Shown here piece after piece: positions 7,857-16,416 of a DNA stretch of 21,780 bases. The notes beneath the pieces were generated by a model. That model searched no databases, had not been told where the DNA came from, and was given only the letters and a program-made list of their open reading frames with translations. Within the stretch, counting starts at the first letter, position 1, and every line of letters starts with the position of its first letter. The DNA is from CAYOYK01 sp964408185 (GTDB lineage Bacteria > Bacillota > Clostridia > Christensenellales > Aristaeellaceae): the NCBI GenBank assembly GCA_964408185.1, contig CAYOYK010000041.1, positions 1 to 21,780 of the forward strand. Reading direction: 5' to 3'. Made by a program: the position numbers and the translations under genes.

Positions 7857-9080
7857 TCAGGCCTGCGCGGCAGGCTCCGGCGCGGGCTCGTCTTCTTTTT
7901 CGGGAGGGGCTTCCTTGGGCGCATTTTCGTGAGGCGCGTCGGCGGGCGCGGCTTCCTTCTCGTCGGCCGCGGCTGTATCGGGCGCAGCCTCATCGGCGGC
8001 AGGCTTCGGGGCCGGCTGATCGGCGAGATCGCCCTCCTCCGATCCGCCCGCAATGCGGATATCGGCGCAGGTGAGCAGCATCAGCTCGTCCTTGGTAACG
8101 CTCTCCTGCTTGGCAAGGCGGTTTGCCTGCGCGCTGACCGCGCGTTCAAACAGGTTGCGCACGCCGCGCGCGTTGCCAAAGCCCTTTGCGTCAAGGCTCA
8201 GCAGCGCCAGCAGGCCCTTGAGCAGATCGCGCGCGTCATCGGCCAGCTTGTAGCCGCTCTTGCCGCAGCGCATATCAAAAATGCCGAGCATCTCCTCCAC
8301 GGAATAGTCCGGAAAATTCAAAAAGCGGTTGAAGCGGCTTTCCAGTCCGGGGTTGGAGTGGATAAACTCCTCCATCAGCTCGATGTACCCGGCCACGATG
8401 ACCACCAGATCGTCGCGGTGGTCCTCCATGGCCTTGAGCAGCGTGTCCACGGCCTCTTGGCCGTAGTCGTTGCCGCCGCGCGTGGTAAGCGCGTAGGCCT
8501 CGTCGATAAACAGCACGCCGCCCAGCGCCTTTTGCACAACCTCGCTGGTCTTGAGGGCCGTCTGCCCCACAAACCCGGCCACGAGGCCGCTGCGGTCCAC
8601 CTCCACAAGCTGGCCCTTGGACAGGATGCCCAAGCTGCGGTAGATGCGCGCCATCAGCCGGGCGATCATGGTCTTGCCGGTGCCCGGATTGCCGCTGAAC
8701 ACCATATGCAGGCTCAAGTCCTCGCAGGGCAGATCGTTCTCCTTGCGCAGCTTCTGGATGGTGACAAGGTTGATGAGGCTCTCGACCTCTTTTTTCACCT
8801 CGGCCAGCCCGATATACTCCTGCAATTCCTTTTTCAGGTCGTCGATATTCTCCGGCGGCTCCTCCTGCTGGGCGGGAGCGGCCTGCGTGGCGGGAGCCGT
8901 CTGCTCCGCAACGCACCCTGTAGGCTGATCGGCCGAAGCGTCCGTCTGCGCCGGGGTCGGCGTCGCGGGCGTCAGCGAAGGCGCGCCCCACAGATCGTCG
9001 GCAATCCGGCTCAGGTTGGTCTGCGTCATTTGGTTGATAACATCCATTTGCAGCTTGATAATCTCATCCTTGCGATCCAT
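7857..9080 (-). CDS. AAA+ ATPase of the CbbX/CfxQ-SpoVK family
   Basis: The 407-residue protein has a short N-terminal helix region, an Ala/Pro/Gln-rich linker (about 33-77), and one AAA domain. The domain shows Walker A GNPGTGKT (130-137), Walker B VLFIDE (189-194), sensor-1 VVIVAGY, an arginine-finger region ESRFNRFLNFPDY and sensor-2 GNARGVRNLFERA. Family members are hexameric remodelling ATPases; CbbX acts on Rubisco and SpoVK is a sporulation protein in Firmicutes. No Rubisco is present here, so a SpoVK-like role is the better guess. The last 65 residues are a low-complexity Ala/Pro/Glu tail not usual for the family. AAGGAGAG precedes the ATG. It forms an operon with the CAT-like gene. 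Confidence 0.9.
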   Translation of the reverse strand: MDRKDEIIKLQMDVINQMTQTNLSRIADDLWGAPSLTPATPTPAQTDASADQPTGCVAEQTAPATQAAPAQQEEPPENIDDLKKELQEYIGLAEVKKEVESLINLVTIQKLRKENDLPCEDLSLHMVFSGNPGTGKTMIARLMARIYRSLGILSKGQLVEVDRSGLVAGFVGQTALKTSEVVQKALGGVLFIDEAYALTTRGGNDYGQEAVDTLLKAMEDHRDDLVVIVAGYIELMEEFIHSNPGLESRFNRFLNFPDYSVEEMLGIFDMRCGKSGYKLADDARDLLKGLLALLSLDAKGFGNARGVRNLFERAVSAQANRLAKQESVTKDELMLLTCADIRIAGGSEEGDLADQPAPKPAADEAAPDTAAADEKEAAPADAPHENAPKEAPPEKEDEPAPEPAAQA

Positions 9081-9116
9081 CGTTCCGCTCTCCTTCAGGG
9101 CGTGGGCCCATGCCGC

Positions 9117-9145
9117 ATTATACCAAAGTTCGCGCCCGTTGACAA
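9117..9145 (-). promoter_or_regulatory. Sigma-A promoter of the AAA ATPase / CAT-like operon
   Basis: On the minus strand TTGTCA (9140-9145) and a perfect TATAAT (9117-9122) are spaced by 17 bases, about 36 bases upstream of the start codon at 9080. Confidence 0.82.
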
Positions 9146-9149
9146 CGCT

Positions 9150-9168
9150 CCCGCGCGTTTTGCGCGGG
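9150..9168 (-). terminator. Hairpin after the GNAT gene
   Basis: CCCGCGC (9150-9156) and GCGCGGG (9162-9168) form a 7-bp stem with a 5-base loop, between the GNAT stop (9176) and the next promoter. There is no U-tract, so termination is plausible rather than certain. Confidence 0.4.
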
Positions 9169-9175
9169 GCGGCGC

Positions 9176-9640
9176 TCAGGCGCGGCGCTCAAACATCGGG
9201 CCCTCGTCGCCAAAGCCGTTGCGCACAAAGCCGTTGCGGCGCAGCACGCCCTGCGAGGCCGCGTTGTCCGCCAGCGTTTGCGCACAGACGCACTGGATGT
9301 CCGGCTCGGCCAGCGCCCACGCGGTCACCGCGGCGACGGCCTCGGAGGCGTAGCCCTTGCGCCGATAGGCTTCGTCGATCCCGTAGCCGATCTCCACGCG
9401 GCCGTCCGCGTCGGGCGCGCCCTTGAAGCACACGCCGCCGACCGCCGTACCGTCCGCCAGCGCGAGGGTCCACTCCGAGCCGAGCTCCTCGCGGCCCGGC
9501 AGCTCGACGGCCTTGGCGTACAGCTCGGCGTACACCTGCCGCATCTCCGCGTCGGGCGAGAGCAGGCTGGCCCTCAGCATTTCGTCCGGGGCCATGGGCC
9601 GGATGGTCAGGCGCTCGGTTTGCAGGCAAATATCGCGCAT
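9176..9640 (-). CDS. GNAT family N-acetyltransferase (RimJ/RimL-like)
   Basis: The start at 9640 is chosen because AAGGGAGAGG lies just upstream; the 13 extra codons available further upstream read as non-conserved sequence. The 154-residue product opens with the family-typical LQTERLTIRPMAPDE. It carries the acetyl-CoA-binding motif EIGYGIDEAYRRKGYASEA (R-R-x-G-x-A) and the C-terminal TLADNAASQGVLRRNGF block. The substrate (a protein N-terminus or a small amine) cannot be predicted. It follows the SH3 gene by 66 bases with an 11-bp hairpin in between, and may be expressed by readthrough. Confidence 0.9.
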   Translation of the reverse strand: MRDICLQTERLTIRPMAPDEMLRASLLSPDAEMRQVYAELYAKAVELPGREELGSEWTLALADGTAVGGVCFKGAPDADGRVEIGYGIDEAYRRKGYASEAVAAVTAWALAEPDIQCVCAQTLADNAASQGVLRRNGFVRNGFGDEGPMFERRA

Positions 9641-9663
9641 GCGAGCCTCTCCCTTACATTGCC

Positions 9664-9693
9664 GCGGCCGCCGGAGCATTGCCCGGCGGCCGC
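9664..9693 (-). terminator. GC-rich hairpin between the SH3 protein gene and the GNAT gene
   Basis: Arms 9664-9674 and 9683-9693 are perfectly complementary over 11 bp (GCGGCCGCCGG) with an 8-base loop. It lacks a U-tract, so it may be a leaky terminator or an RNA-processing/stability hairpin. Confidence 0.5.
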
Positions 9694-9706
9694 TGAGATC
9701 CCTTGG

Positions 9707-11392
9707 TTACTCTGCCGTAAACGCGTTCATGGGCACGAACAGGCGGCAGGGCTTTTCCTTATAGACTGTCTCAATATAAATCCAATCCTGACCCAAGAAG
9801 CCCAGCAGGGTGACCTCGGTTCCCGCGTCCAGCGAGCAGATGACGCCCTTGGCGTTCAGCGGGTCGTCGGTCGCGTCCACCTTGCGGGCCAGCGCGGCCT
9901 TTTGCGTGCCAAAGGCCAGCTGGGGCGCATCGGCGGCGGATTGGAGCGTCTCGTTGCTCACGTAGCCGATGCGGCTCTTCCCGGCGTTGATGCTGTAACC
10001 GACCAGCACCCAATCGCCCACGCAGCCGTAGATGGTCACCTTCTCGTTGGTAGCGACCTGCGCGCGGCTTTCGCGGTAGGAAGCCGCATCCGGCGCGCTG
10101 TACACCTTGAGCACCTTCTCCTTCGCAAAGGAGAGGCTGGCGTTGGCGGTCAGCGTGGGGGCGCTGGCCCGCGCGGCGATCAGCGGATCGGGCGTGGGGC
10201 TGGGGCTCGGCGTAGCGGTCGGCGCGGGGGTGTCGGTGGGCGCGGGGGTATCGGTGGGAACGGGCGTGGGCGAGGGCGTGACCAGCTCCGCCGGCTCAAC
10301 GGCCCGCGCGGCGCGGTTGAGCACAAAGCCGAGGCTCTCGCCCTGATTGGTCACCAGCGTCCACGCGGTGCCGCCCGCCGTAACCGTGCCGGACATCGCG
10401 TCGGCTTGCAGCGCGCCTTCCTCCAGCGTGTAGTCCATTACTGTTACCACCAGCAGCTTGCCGTCGGCGGTAAACTGATAGTACGTGTTTTCATCGCCCT
10501 GTACGGGCCGCCAGAGGCCCTGACAGAGCGCCTGCTGGATCGCCTCGTCGCCGACCGCGAGGGGCAGGGGCGTGGGCGTGACCACCGCCTCCAGCGGCGG
10601 GAGCGTATCGGTCGGCGCGGGGGTGAGCGGGGGCGTATCGGTCGGCACGGGGGAATCGGTCGCGGCGACCGCCGTCGGCGAGGCGCTCCGCCCCGTCAGC
10701 AGCCCGGCCTGCGTCAGCCCCAGCGTGCTCCACGGAATATCCAGCTCGCAGTAATCCTCGCCGATGACCCCACGGTCGTAGATGCAGCGCAGAAAATCCT
10801 TGCTGACAAAGTACGAGTTGGGCGAGGGCACCTGCTGCGCGGATGTGATCACGGGCAGAAGCACCCCCTTTTGCTGCGCCGCCGCATAGCACGCCTGCGC
10901 GACATACTCGTCCACGACGGTCTGTTCCTCCGCAAACAGCTCGTACAGCGTCAGCTCCCGCATGGCTTGCAGGTCGATCAGCCGATAGAAGAAGGAGGTC
11001 TGATAGCCGTCCTCCCCGGCGGGGCGATTGCCCACCGTGGCCTCGACGCTCATCAGCCCGTCAAAATCGAGCGACACGCAAAAGCCGCTGCGGATCGCGT
11101 CCTTCGCGCCGTCCGTGTACGCGGTGGACGGCGACATCGCGTCCAGCCGCCGCAGCATGAGGATCGGCGCGGTGACCGCCTGCTCCAAATACCGGGCCAG
11201 CGGCGCGCTGTCGCACTCAAGCACAGGATAATCAAAGGTTTGCTTGAGCGTATCGGTCTCGTCGTCAATGCTGTACCTTTGTACGGTGACGCCCTGAGCG
11301 GTCAGCTCCTGCGTGATGGTCGGCTCGGCCTCGGCCAGAGCGCCCAGCGGAAGCAGCAGCGCGGCAAGGAGCAGCGACAACAGGCGTTTCAT
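9707..11392 (-). CDS. Secreted multidomain protein: DUF3298-like domain, Pro/Thr linkers, C-terminal SH3-type domains
   Basis: The reading frame is open further upstream, but the start at 11392 gives a classic signal peptide (MKRLLSLLLAALLLPLGALA) and clears the stop of the preceding gene by 32 bases; AAAGGG lies about 11 bases upstream. The 561-residue protein appears to be built as follows: residues about 25-235 resemble the DUF3298/RsiV-like extracellular domain (FFYRLIDLQAMRELTLYELF); a Pro/Thr/Ala linker; a middle beta-rich segment (YYQFTADGKLLVVTVMDYTL) with a lipocalin-like look; a second linker of TDTPAP units; and two SH3b-like stretches (KVLKVYSAPDAASYRES and the final LNAKGVICSLDAGTEVTLLG). 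Such proteins are usually bound to the wall. Function unknown. It is probably in one transcript with the upstream membrane-protein gene. Confidence 0.82.
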   Translation of the reverse strand: MKRLLSLLLAALLLPLGALAEAEPTITQELTAQGVTVQRYSIDDETDTLKQTFDYPVLECDSAPLARYLEQAVTAPILMLRRLDAMSPSTAYTDGAKDAIRSGFCVSLDFDGLMSVEATVGNRPAGEDGYQTSFFYRLIDLQAMRELTLYELFAEEQTVVDEYVAQACYAAAQQKGVLLPVITSAQQVPSPNSYFVSKDFLRCIYDRGVIGEDYCELDIPWSTLGLTQAGLLTGRSASPTAVAATDSPVPTDTPPLTPAPTDTLPPLEAVVTPTPLPLAVGDEAIQQALCQGLWRPVQGDENTYYQFTADGKLLVVTVMDYTLEEGALQADAMSGTVTAGGTAWTLVTNQGESLGFVLNRAARAVEPAELVTPSPTPVPTDTPAPTDTPAPTATPSPSPTPDPLIAARASAPTLTANASLSFAKEKVLKVYSAPDAASYRESRAQVATNEKVTIYGCVGDWVLVGYSINAGKSRIGYVSNETLQSAADAPQLAFGTQKAALARKVDATDDPLNAKGVICSLDAGTEVTLLGFLGQDWIYIETVYKEKPCRLFVPMNAFTAE

Positions 11393-11424
11393 ATGCAAAT
11401 CATCCCTTTCGGTTCTTGGGTGGC

Positions 11425-13224
11425 CTAGCGGATGGACACGGGGTACGTGGACGCCGTGGACAGCGCGATCCGCTCGGTCTGTCCGTCGCGCGTCAGCGTA
11501 AAGTAATGGGACAGCGGCTGCGGATAGGCCGCGCCGTACACCGCGCAGTACGTAAACGCGCCGTCGGACGTTTTGCGCCACGTCAGCTCGCACGGCACCG
11601 GCTCGATGGACTGGTAGGCAAAGTCGTAGTGCTGCTCGCCCTGCACATACAGCCCGTACAGCCCGCTCTGAGAATCGCGCGCGACCACCGCGCCGCAATC
11701 CACATAGGCGATCGGCTGATCCGTCACGCACAGGGGGGTATCCGGCTCGGTCAGGCGTACCAGCTCGCCCGTTTGCAGATACGCCATTTCGCACGCCACG
11801 CCGATCACGCCGTCCATGTCGCCCGTGCGCTTCCATACGCTCGCGCTGCCGTTCTGATCGATAACGTAAAGGGAGTAGCGCTCCTCGCCCGCCTCCGGGT
11901 TGCCGGAGTCCACATAGGCCAGCGTACTGGCGCCAAGGAACGGGAACGCCTTGGCGAACCAAAGTGTGTTAAGCAGCACGCCGTTCGCGTCCACATAATT
12001 AAACATGGTGCTCGTCTCGTTGCGGATGATCGCCCAGCCGTTTTGCAGCGGCTCCAGCACGGGCTGCGTGCCCGTGTACTGGGCGTAGCGCTCCAAGTCA
12101 AGCAGCGGCATACCGTCGCCGCCAATCAGATAGGGCGGCTCGGCGACATAAAAGCAATCGTTCTGGCACACCACAAAGCCGTCGGCAGCCATGTCCTCGT
12201 AGTAGCCGACCAACAGGCCCGTATCGGTAAACAGGTAGTAGTCGTAGCGGCCGTTCTCGCGCGGACGACGGCGCACGATGTTGCCGCCGGTCACGGCCAC
12301 GGTCTCCATGTCCGCGTCGCCCATGATCGCCGCGATGGACTCCTCGGCCTTTTGGCTTGGCTCCCGCGCCGGAGCGGGATCGTATGCCTTTGCGGATTCC
12401 GCAGTCCCGCTCGCGGTCACCGCCTGATCCTGCCCCGCGGCGGGCGTTTGCGCGCCGGAAAGGCTCCGCCATTGCTGCGCGAGCCAATCGCGGCCCAAAT
12501 ACGCGCCGCCGCCCAGCACGGCCAGCACCGCCGCCAGCGCGATCACGCGCTTCCGCATGCGTTTGCGCCGACGGCTCTTGCTGAGGCGCGGCGCCTGCTC
12601 CGCCTCCGCCACCTGATAGCCCTCGTAGGAAGGCTCGTTGGGCAAATAGGTCTGCTCCTGATGCGGCAGCGCCGTCTGGTAGTAATTCACGCCGGGGTGC
12701 GGCTCCGCCTCGATCTGCTCCTCCGTGAGGGGCTCGGCGGCGCTGCCCGTGCCGCGCGTGGGCAGCCGCATCTTAACAGGCGCGGCAAAGGCCGGCTCCT
12801 GCTCGCTGCCGGACATTGCCGCGTCCAGATCCCGCCTGCGGTAGTTGGCCATTGTTATTTTGCCGGGTTCTACGTACCGAAAGTCCGGCTCCGCCGCGTC
12901 AGAATCGGGCCGTGCCGTCGGCTGATAGCCGGGCATGTCCGCCTCCCGCCCGGCCTGATACGTGGGCGCGTCGGTCTCCCGCCCGGCCTGATAGCCGGGC
13001 GCGTCGGTCTCGCGTCCGGGCCGATAGACGGGCGCGTCAGCCTCCCGCGCCGATTGATACGCAGACGCGTCGGCCTCCCGCCCGGCCTGATAAACGGGCG
13101 CGTCGGTCTCCCGCCCGGCCTGATACGCGGATGCGTCGGACGGCGCGACAAACAAGTGCTCCTGATCCGCAGCACGCCGTCCCCCGCCTGATCTCCTGCC
13201 CCTTGTGGGCTCCCGACCGTCCAT
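11425..13224 (-). CDS. Single-pass membrane protein with cytoplasmic 11-residue repeats and an extracellular propeller-like (WG-repeat-like) domain
   Basis: The start at 13224 is used because GAGGTG lies 6 bases upstream; the in-frame GTG at 13233 overlaps that site. In the 599-residue product, residues 35-100 are exactly six copies of an 11-residue repeat (Q-A-G-R-E-x-D-A-P-x-Y), encoded by a 33-base tandem repeat. A polar, Gln/Glu-rich stretch follows, then an Arg/Lys cluster (215-226) and a transmembrane segment (about 227-244), implying N-in/C-out topology. The outer 350 residues hold recurring short beta units such as YYLFTDTGLLVGYY, MFNYVDANGVLLNT and YSLYVIDQNGSAS, resembling WG-type repeats or a propeller. 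No enzyme motif is visible and no function is assigned. A regulator- or scaffold-like envelope role is only a guess. Confidence 0.8.
   Translation of the reverse strand: MDGREPTRGRRSGGGRRAADQEHLFVAPSDASAYQAGRETDAPVYQAGREADASAYQSAREADAPVYRPGRETDAPGYQAGRETDAPTYQAGREADMPGYQPTARPDSDAAEPDFRYVEPGKITMANYRRRDLDAAMSGSEQEPAFAAPVKMRLPTRGTGSAAEPLTEEQIEAEPHPGVNYYQTALPHQEQTYLPNEPSYEGYQVAEAEQAPRLSKSRRRKRMRKRVIALAAVLAVLGGGAYLGRDWLAQQWRSLSGAQTPAAGQDQAVTASGTAESAKAYDPAPAREPSQKAEESIAAIMGDADMETVAVTGGNIVRRRPRENGRYDYYLFTDTGLLVGYYEDMAADGFVVCQNDCFYVAEPPYLIGGDGMPLLDLERYAQYTGTQPVLEPLQNGWAIIRNETSTMFNYVDANGVLLNTLWFAKAFPFLGASTLAYVDSGNPEAGEERYSLYVIDQNGSASVWKRTGDMDGVIGVACEMAYLQTGELVRLTEPDTPLCVTDQPIAYVDCGAVVARDSQSGLYGLYVQGEQHYDFAYQSIEPVPCELTWRKTSDGAFTYCAVYGAAYPQPLSHYFTLTRDGQTERIALSTASTYPVSIR
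12922..13140 (-). repeat. 33-base tandem repeat, six full copies plus a partial one, coding for QAGRExDAPxY units
   Basis: Copies begin at 12922, 12955, 12988, 13021, 13054 and 13087, with a partial copy at 13120-13140. The period is a multiple of three, so copy-number change would keep the reading frame. Copies differ at several positions; the fourth and fifth are the most divergent. Confidence 0.92.
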
Positions 13225-13260
13225 CGCAGACACCTCGATCTTACAATATCACTACCCTTA

Positions 13261-13289
13261 AAGATATCATCAGCAAGCCTGTCCGTCAA
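13261..13289 (-). promoter_or_regulatory. Sigma-A-like promoter of the repeat membrane protein operon
   Basis: On the minus strand TTGACG (13284-13289) and TATCTT (13261-13266) are spaced by 17 bases, with TGA just before the -10 (extended -10). An inverted repeat, CTGTCCG/CGGACAG (13279-13285 and 13301-13307), overlaps the -35 box. Confidence 0.6.
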
Positions 13290-13328
13290 GTGCGGCTCGG
13301 CGGACAGCGTGTAAAAAATTCGCGGCGG

Positions 13329-15152
13329 CTATTCCTCCTCGCTCAAAAAGCTTTCCATCACATAGCCCTCCGCCGCGTCGGTACGCACGTGCACCCAGCC
13401 CTCCTCCGGGCAGCGCTCCAGCACCACCAGCCGCTGGTTCTTGTACAGCCGACGCACGATCTCGCCGTCCATATCCGGCGCGGAGCGCAGGTTGAGGGTG
13501 GAATCGTCATCGATACCGGTAACCACGGCTATCCAGCCGCCCTCCGGCACGTCCTGCGTAACGGGCATCAGGGTGGGCCGGGGCGTGGCGGTCGGCCGGG
13601 GGCCGGGCGTTTCCAGCTGGATGGGACGCAGTGTGCTCGCGGGCAGCTCCTCGCCCGTAAAGCGCTTAAACTCAAGCCCCGGATAGTAGAATTGCAGGAT
13701 CTCCAGCCAAGTCTTTTGGTGCATCAGCGCCATCCACTCCGCGCCGCGCTGGCTGAGGCCCACCCCGTGCCCATATCGACGGGATTCGAGGATGAACGCC
13801 TCGTCCGTCTCCCGCACGGTGATCAGCTCGTTGGCGTAGCTGTTGTGGCTCAGGCCCAGCTGCGTTTCGCCCTCCGGGAACAGGTCGATATCCAGCGACA
13901 CAGGCTCCTCCACGGCGGTAAACTCACCGTAGATAGGCGCGGGGGTTGGCGACGGGCTCGGCGTGGGCGCGTCGGTCGCGTCTGATTCGGCCGTCGGCGC
14001 GGCCGTCGGCGCAGGCGTTGGCGCGACCGTTGTCGTGGGAGCCGACGCAAAAAGCTCGACCTCCTGCTCATCGGGCATGTTCACCGCGACCGCAGGATCG
14101 GTGCGCGTGCGCCCGGAATAGGTCAGCGTGATGTGCAGCTTGGTGTACAGCCGCGAGGGCTCCGCGTACATGGGGGTATCCACCGAGACGGCGGTCACGG
14201 TATCCACGCGCAGGCTCTCCGGCGACGCGTCCCAGCCGCGCGCGAGCAGCTCCTCCGATAGGGCCGCGCAGAGCACCTGCCGCAGGCCGAGGCTGACGAC
14301 CTCGCCCGCCTTGGCCTTTTTGGGCAGCGTCACGCTGCGCACGTTGCTGCGCGGGTTGGCCAAATCGTAAGGATCGTCGAACATCTGCAAATAGAAGGCC
14401 GCGCTGTCCGCGCCCCATCGGTTTTCCGCCAGCTCGGTCTGGCCGCCGTTGGTCGCGCCAAAGTAACAATTTGCCAGCGCATCGCCGTCATAGCCGCACA
14501 CGCCGCGCGTTTCGGCGATGGCGCGCGCCGCGTTGGTCTGGCTGAGGTCTCGGCCCTTAAACACCTGATCGTTGGTGGTATCCACCACGTCGTAATCGTC
14601 ATAGCGGCCCACGCGCTTGAGCGCGTAGGTGCGCGCGGCCACGCTTTGGGCCTTGAGCGCGTCCAGCGGAAAGCTGTCGCTCATCTCGTAGCCCACCACG
14701 CCCAGCAGGTAGTCCTCCAGCCGGATGTGCAGCACGGCGCGGATTCCCTCGTCGCCCGCCGTGAGCCACAGGTCACCCTCGTAGAGGTTGCCGTCCGTTT
14801 GGAACCGCAGGCCGTTCTCGTCGCCCGCCGCCTCAAAGCGGATCAGCTTGAGGCTCTCGCCCGCCTCCCAGCGCATGCCGCGATAGTACACGACCAAACC
14901 GCCCTCGCGCAGGAGGATGGTCAGCTCGCTGTTGCGGGGGAATGTCATCGCGGGGCCGTCGCCCGTATCCAGCCCATACAGGCCGTTCAGCGACAAATCG
15001 ACGCGGTCGGCGATGTTCAGCCGTGCCAGCCGCACGCGGAGCACGGGGTTATCGGGCTGAGCGATCTCGCCCACCTGCGCGGCCTCGCCGCAGCCAACCG
15101 TCGGCAGCAGCGCCAGCAGCAGCAAAAGCGCCGCCCACTTACGGATTTTCAA
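13329..15152 (-). CDS. SpoIID/LytB-domain secreted protein with internal Pro/Thr linker and C-terminal SH3 domain
   Basis: The TTG at 15152 is taken as start because AAGGAGGT lies 7 bases upstream and the product then begins with a clean signal peptide, MKIRKWAALLLLLALLPTVG, followed by Cys21. That Cys may be lipidated, although the -3 residue is atypical. The 607-residue protein has the SpoIID/LytB hallmarks: LEDYLLGVVGYEM (Glu156, the likely catalytic acid), DALKAQSVAARTYALK, a DTTNDQVF segment in place of SpoIID's Cys/His cluster, FGATNGGQTE, and RRYGHGVGLSQRGAEWMA. A Thr/Pro/Ala linker of about 45 residues splits the fold before that last block. The final 75 residues (LNLRSAPDMDGEIVRRLYK) are an SH3b domain. 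A cell-wall glycan-cleaving or spore-cortex role is inferred from the family. No clear promoter was found in the 79-base gap upstream. Confidence 0.88.
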   Translation of the reverse strand: MKIRKWAALLLLLALLPTVGCGEAAQVGEIAQPDNPVLRVRLARLNIADRVDLSLNGLYGLDTGDGPAMTFPRNSELTILLREGGLVVYYRGMRWEAGESLKLIRFEAAGDENGLRFQTDGNLYEGDLWLTAGDEGIRAVLHIRLEDYLLGVVGYEMSDSFPLDALKAQSVAARTYALKRVGRYDDYDVVDTTNDQVFKGRDLSQTNAARAIAETRGVCGYDGDALANCYFGATNGGQTELAENRWGADSAAFYLQMFDDPYDLANPRSNVRSVTLPKKAKAGEVVSLGLRQVLCAALSEELLARGWDASPESLRVDTVTAVSVDTPMYAEPSRLYTKLHITLTYSGRTRTDPAVAVNMPDEQEVELFASAPTTTVAPTPAPTAAPTAESDATDAPTPSPSPTPAPIYGEFTAVEEPVSLDIDLFPEGETQLGLSHNSYANELITVRETDEAFILESRRYGHGVGLSQRGAEWMALMHQKTWLEILQFYYPGLEFKRFTGEELPASTLRPIQLETPGPRPTATPRPTLMPVTQDVPEGGWIAVVTGIDDDSTLNLRSAPDMDGEIVRRLYKNQRLVVLERCPEEGWVHVRTDAAEGYVMESFLSEEE

Positions 15153-15231
15153 ATCGGTGACCTCCTTCGCTCCCACAAGGGGAGTCGATATGTAACGATT
15201 CAGGAGCGTCGATCCCTGCCGCCCGGCCCGA

Positions 15232-16416
15232 TCAGCCGCCGCCCTTCCCGCCGTGCGCGCCCGTCGCGCCGTACAGTGCGTCGATGGCCGCGCGGTGGCT
15301 TTCGAGCGCGCGCTGATCGACGGATTGGAGCAGCCGCCATTGCTTGGCGGTTTCGCCGCGCAGGGCGAGGAGCTGACGGCCCCACTGCCGCACCCAGCAC
15401 GCGGGCAGCAGCCACGGCGCGCGCTCCAGCACGGGATAGTCCGATCGAATCACCCGCGCCGATGGGAACAGGCGGCTCAGCACATACCGTCCCTTGCTGT
15501 CCGTGGGCTGGCCGCGCAGCATCAGCTGCAGCACGGACTGCTGATCCGTGCCATGCACGCCGCTTTCCAGCACAAAATCGCCGATTGTCCGCAGGCTCTC
15601 GTCCTCCTCCGCGCCGCCAAACCAGCACGCGCCCAGCCGCTCCACGTTGCGGGCCAGCGGCAGCAGGCCCGCGCGGGACAGCGCCTCGTCCGCCGGGGCC
15701 AGCTCGCCCTCGTGCGCGCGGCGGTAGAGGAATACGTCCATCACGTCGCGCAGGCCAAGCCCCGCCTGCGACAGGTGCTTTTCCATGTGCAGTATCAAAT
15801 ACAGGTACTCCATGTCCGGCGGCATCGCGCAGCGCAGGGGCGCGTCCGGGTCGGGGCGAAGTCCCGGCCACGGGTCGGCCAGCGCGCGCCCATAGTCGCT
15901 CTTGAGGGACAGCAGCGCCGTGTGGATCTCCACCACCGGCTCCCCCTCCGCCGCGAAGCCCTCGTGCACGCCCGCCACGCCCTCGCTCCGGTAGCCCAGC
16001 GCCAGCATCGCGCGCCGCGCGGCCGCCTGCTGCTTCCGCTGGACAAGATAGTCCAAATCGACCATATCGCGCATTTCGGGCGCGGGGTACAGCGCGCGCA
16101 GCGAGAGGCCCTTGAGCGGGCAGTATCGCACGCCCGCCTGCGCAAGCGCCGGGCCGATGCGCGCGTCCGCGTCCGCCTGACGCACCTGCGCCAGCACGGA
16201 GGTCTCCCATTCCGATTGGAACGCGCGCTGCGCCTCCGGCGGCAGCCCGCGCCACGCGGGGCTACCCATCAGCCCGACGGCGGCGGCCGCGGCTACGTGC
16301 GCAAAGCGGGCGGACTCCAGCAGCGCGCGCCAATCGGTGGCGCGCGCGTCAAAGGAGCCGGCCCCCGTAAGCGCCGCGCGCAAAAGCGACAGCAGCTCCC
16401 GCTGCGCGGTGGTCAT
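15232..16416 (-). CDS. Nucleotidyltransferase family protein (NTP_transf_5-like), last gene of the RiPP-like cluster
   Basis: The ATG at 16416 overlaps the ABC gene's TGA as ATGA, and GGAGAGGGGG lies upstream; an upstream extension would only add Arg/Gly-rich sequence. The 394-residue product has the family core VRYCPLKGLSLRALYP (Lys102, Gly103), followed by MRDMVDLDYLV (Asp120 and Asp122 as metal-binding candidates). It then has EGEPVVEIHTAL and a helical C-terminal half with LILHMEKHL. This uncharacterised nucleotidyltransferase family recurs in lasso and other peptide-maturation clusters, including paeninodin-type ones, where it may transfer a nucleotide or act on a phosphorylated product. 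The real donor and acceptor are unknown. The position at the end of the overlapping gene chain argues that it works on the same peptide. Confidence 0.85.
   Translation of the reverse strand: MTTAQRELLSLLRAALTGAGSFDARATDWRALLESARFAHVAAAAAVGLMGSPAWRGLPPEAQRAFQSEWETSVLAQVRQADADARIGPALAQAGVRYCPLKGLSLRALYPAPEMRDMVDLDYLVQRKQQAAARRAMLALGYRSEGVAGVHEGFAAEGEPVVEIHTALLSLKSDYGRALADPWPGLRPDPDAPLRCAMPPDMEYLYLILHMEKHLSQAGLGLRDVMDVFLYRRAHEGELAPADEALSRAGLLPLARNVERLGACWFGGAEEDESLRTIGDFVLESGVHGTDQQSVLQLMLRGQPTDSKGRYVLSRLFPSARVIRSDYPVLERAPWLLPACWVRQWGRQLLALRGETAKQWRLLQSVDQRALESHRAAIDALYGATGAHGGKGGG

Noticed and set aside
10180..10280. Repeats on the plus strand in the SH3 protein gene, considered as a CRISPR-like or regulatory array
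   Set aside because: They encode TDTPAP-type Pro/Thr linkers, a common coding low-complexity pattern, without spacer structure.
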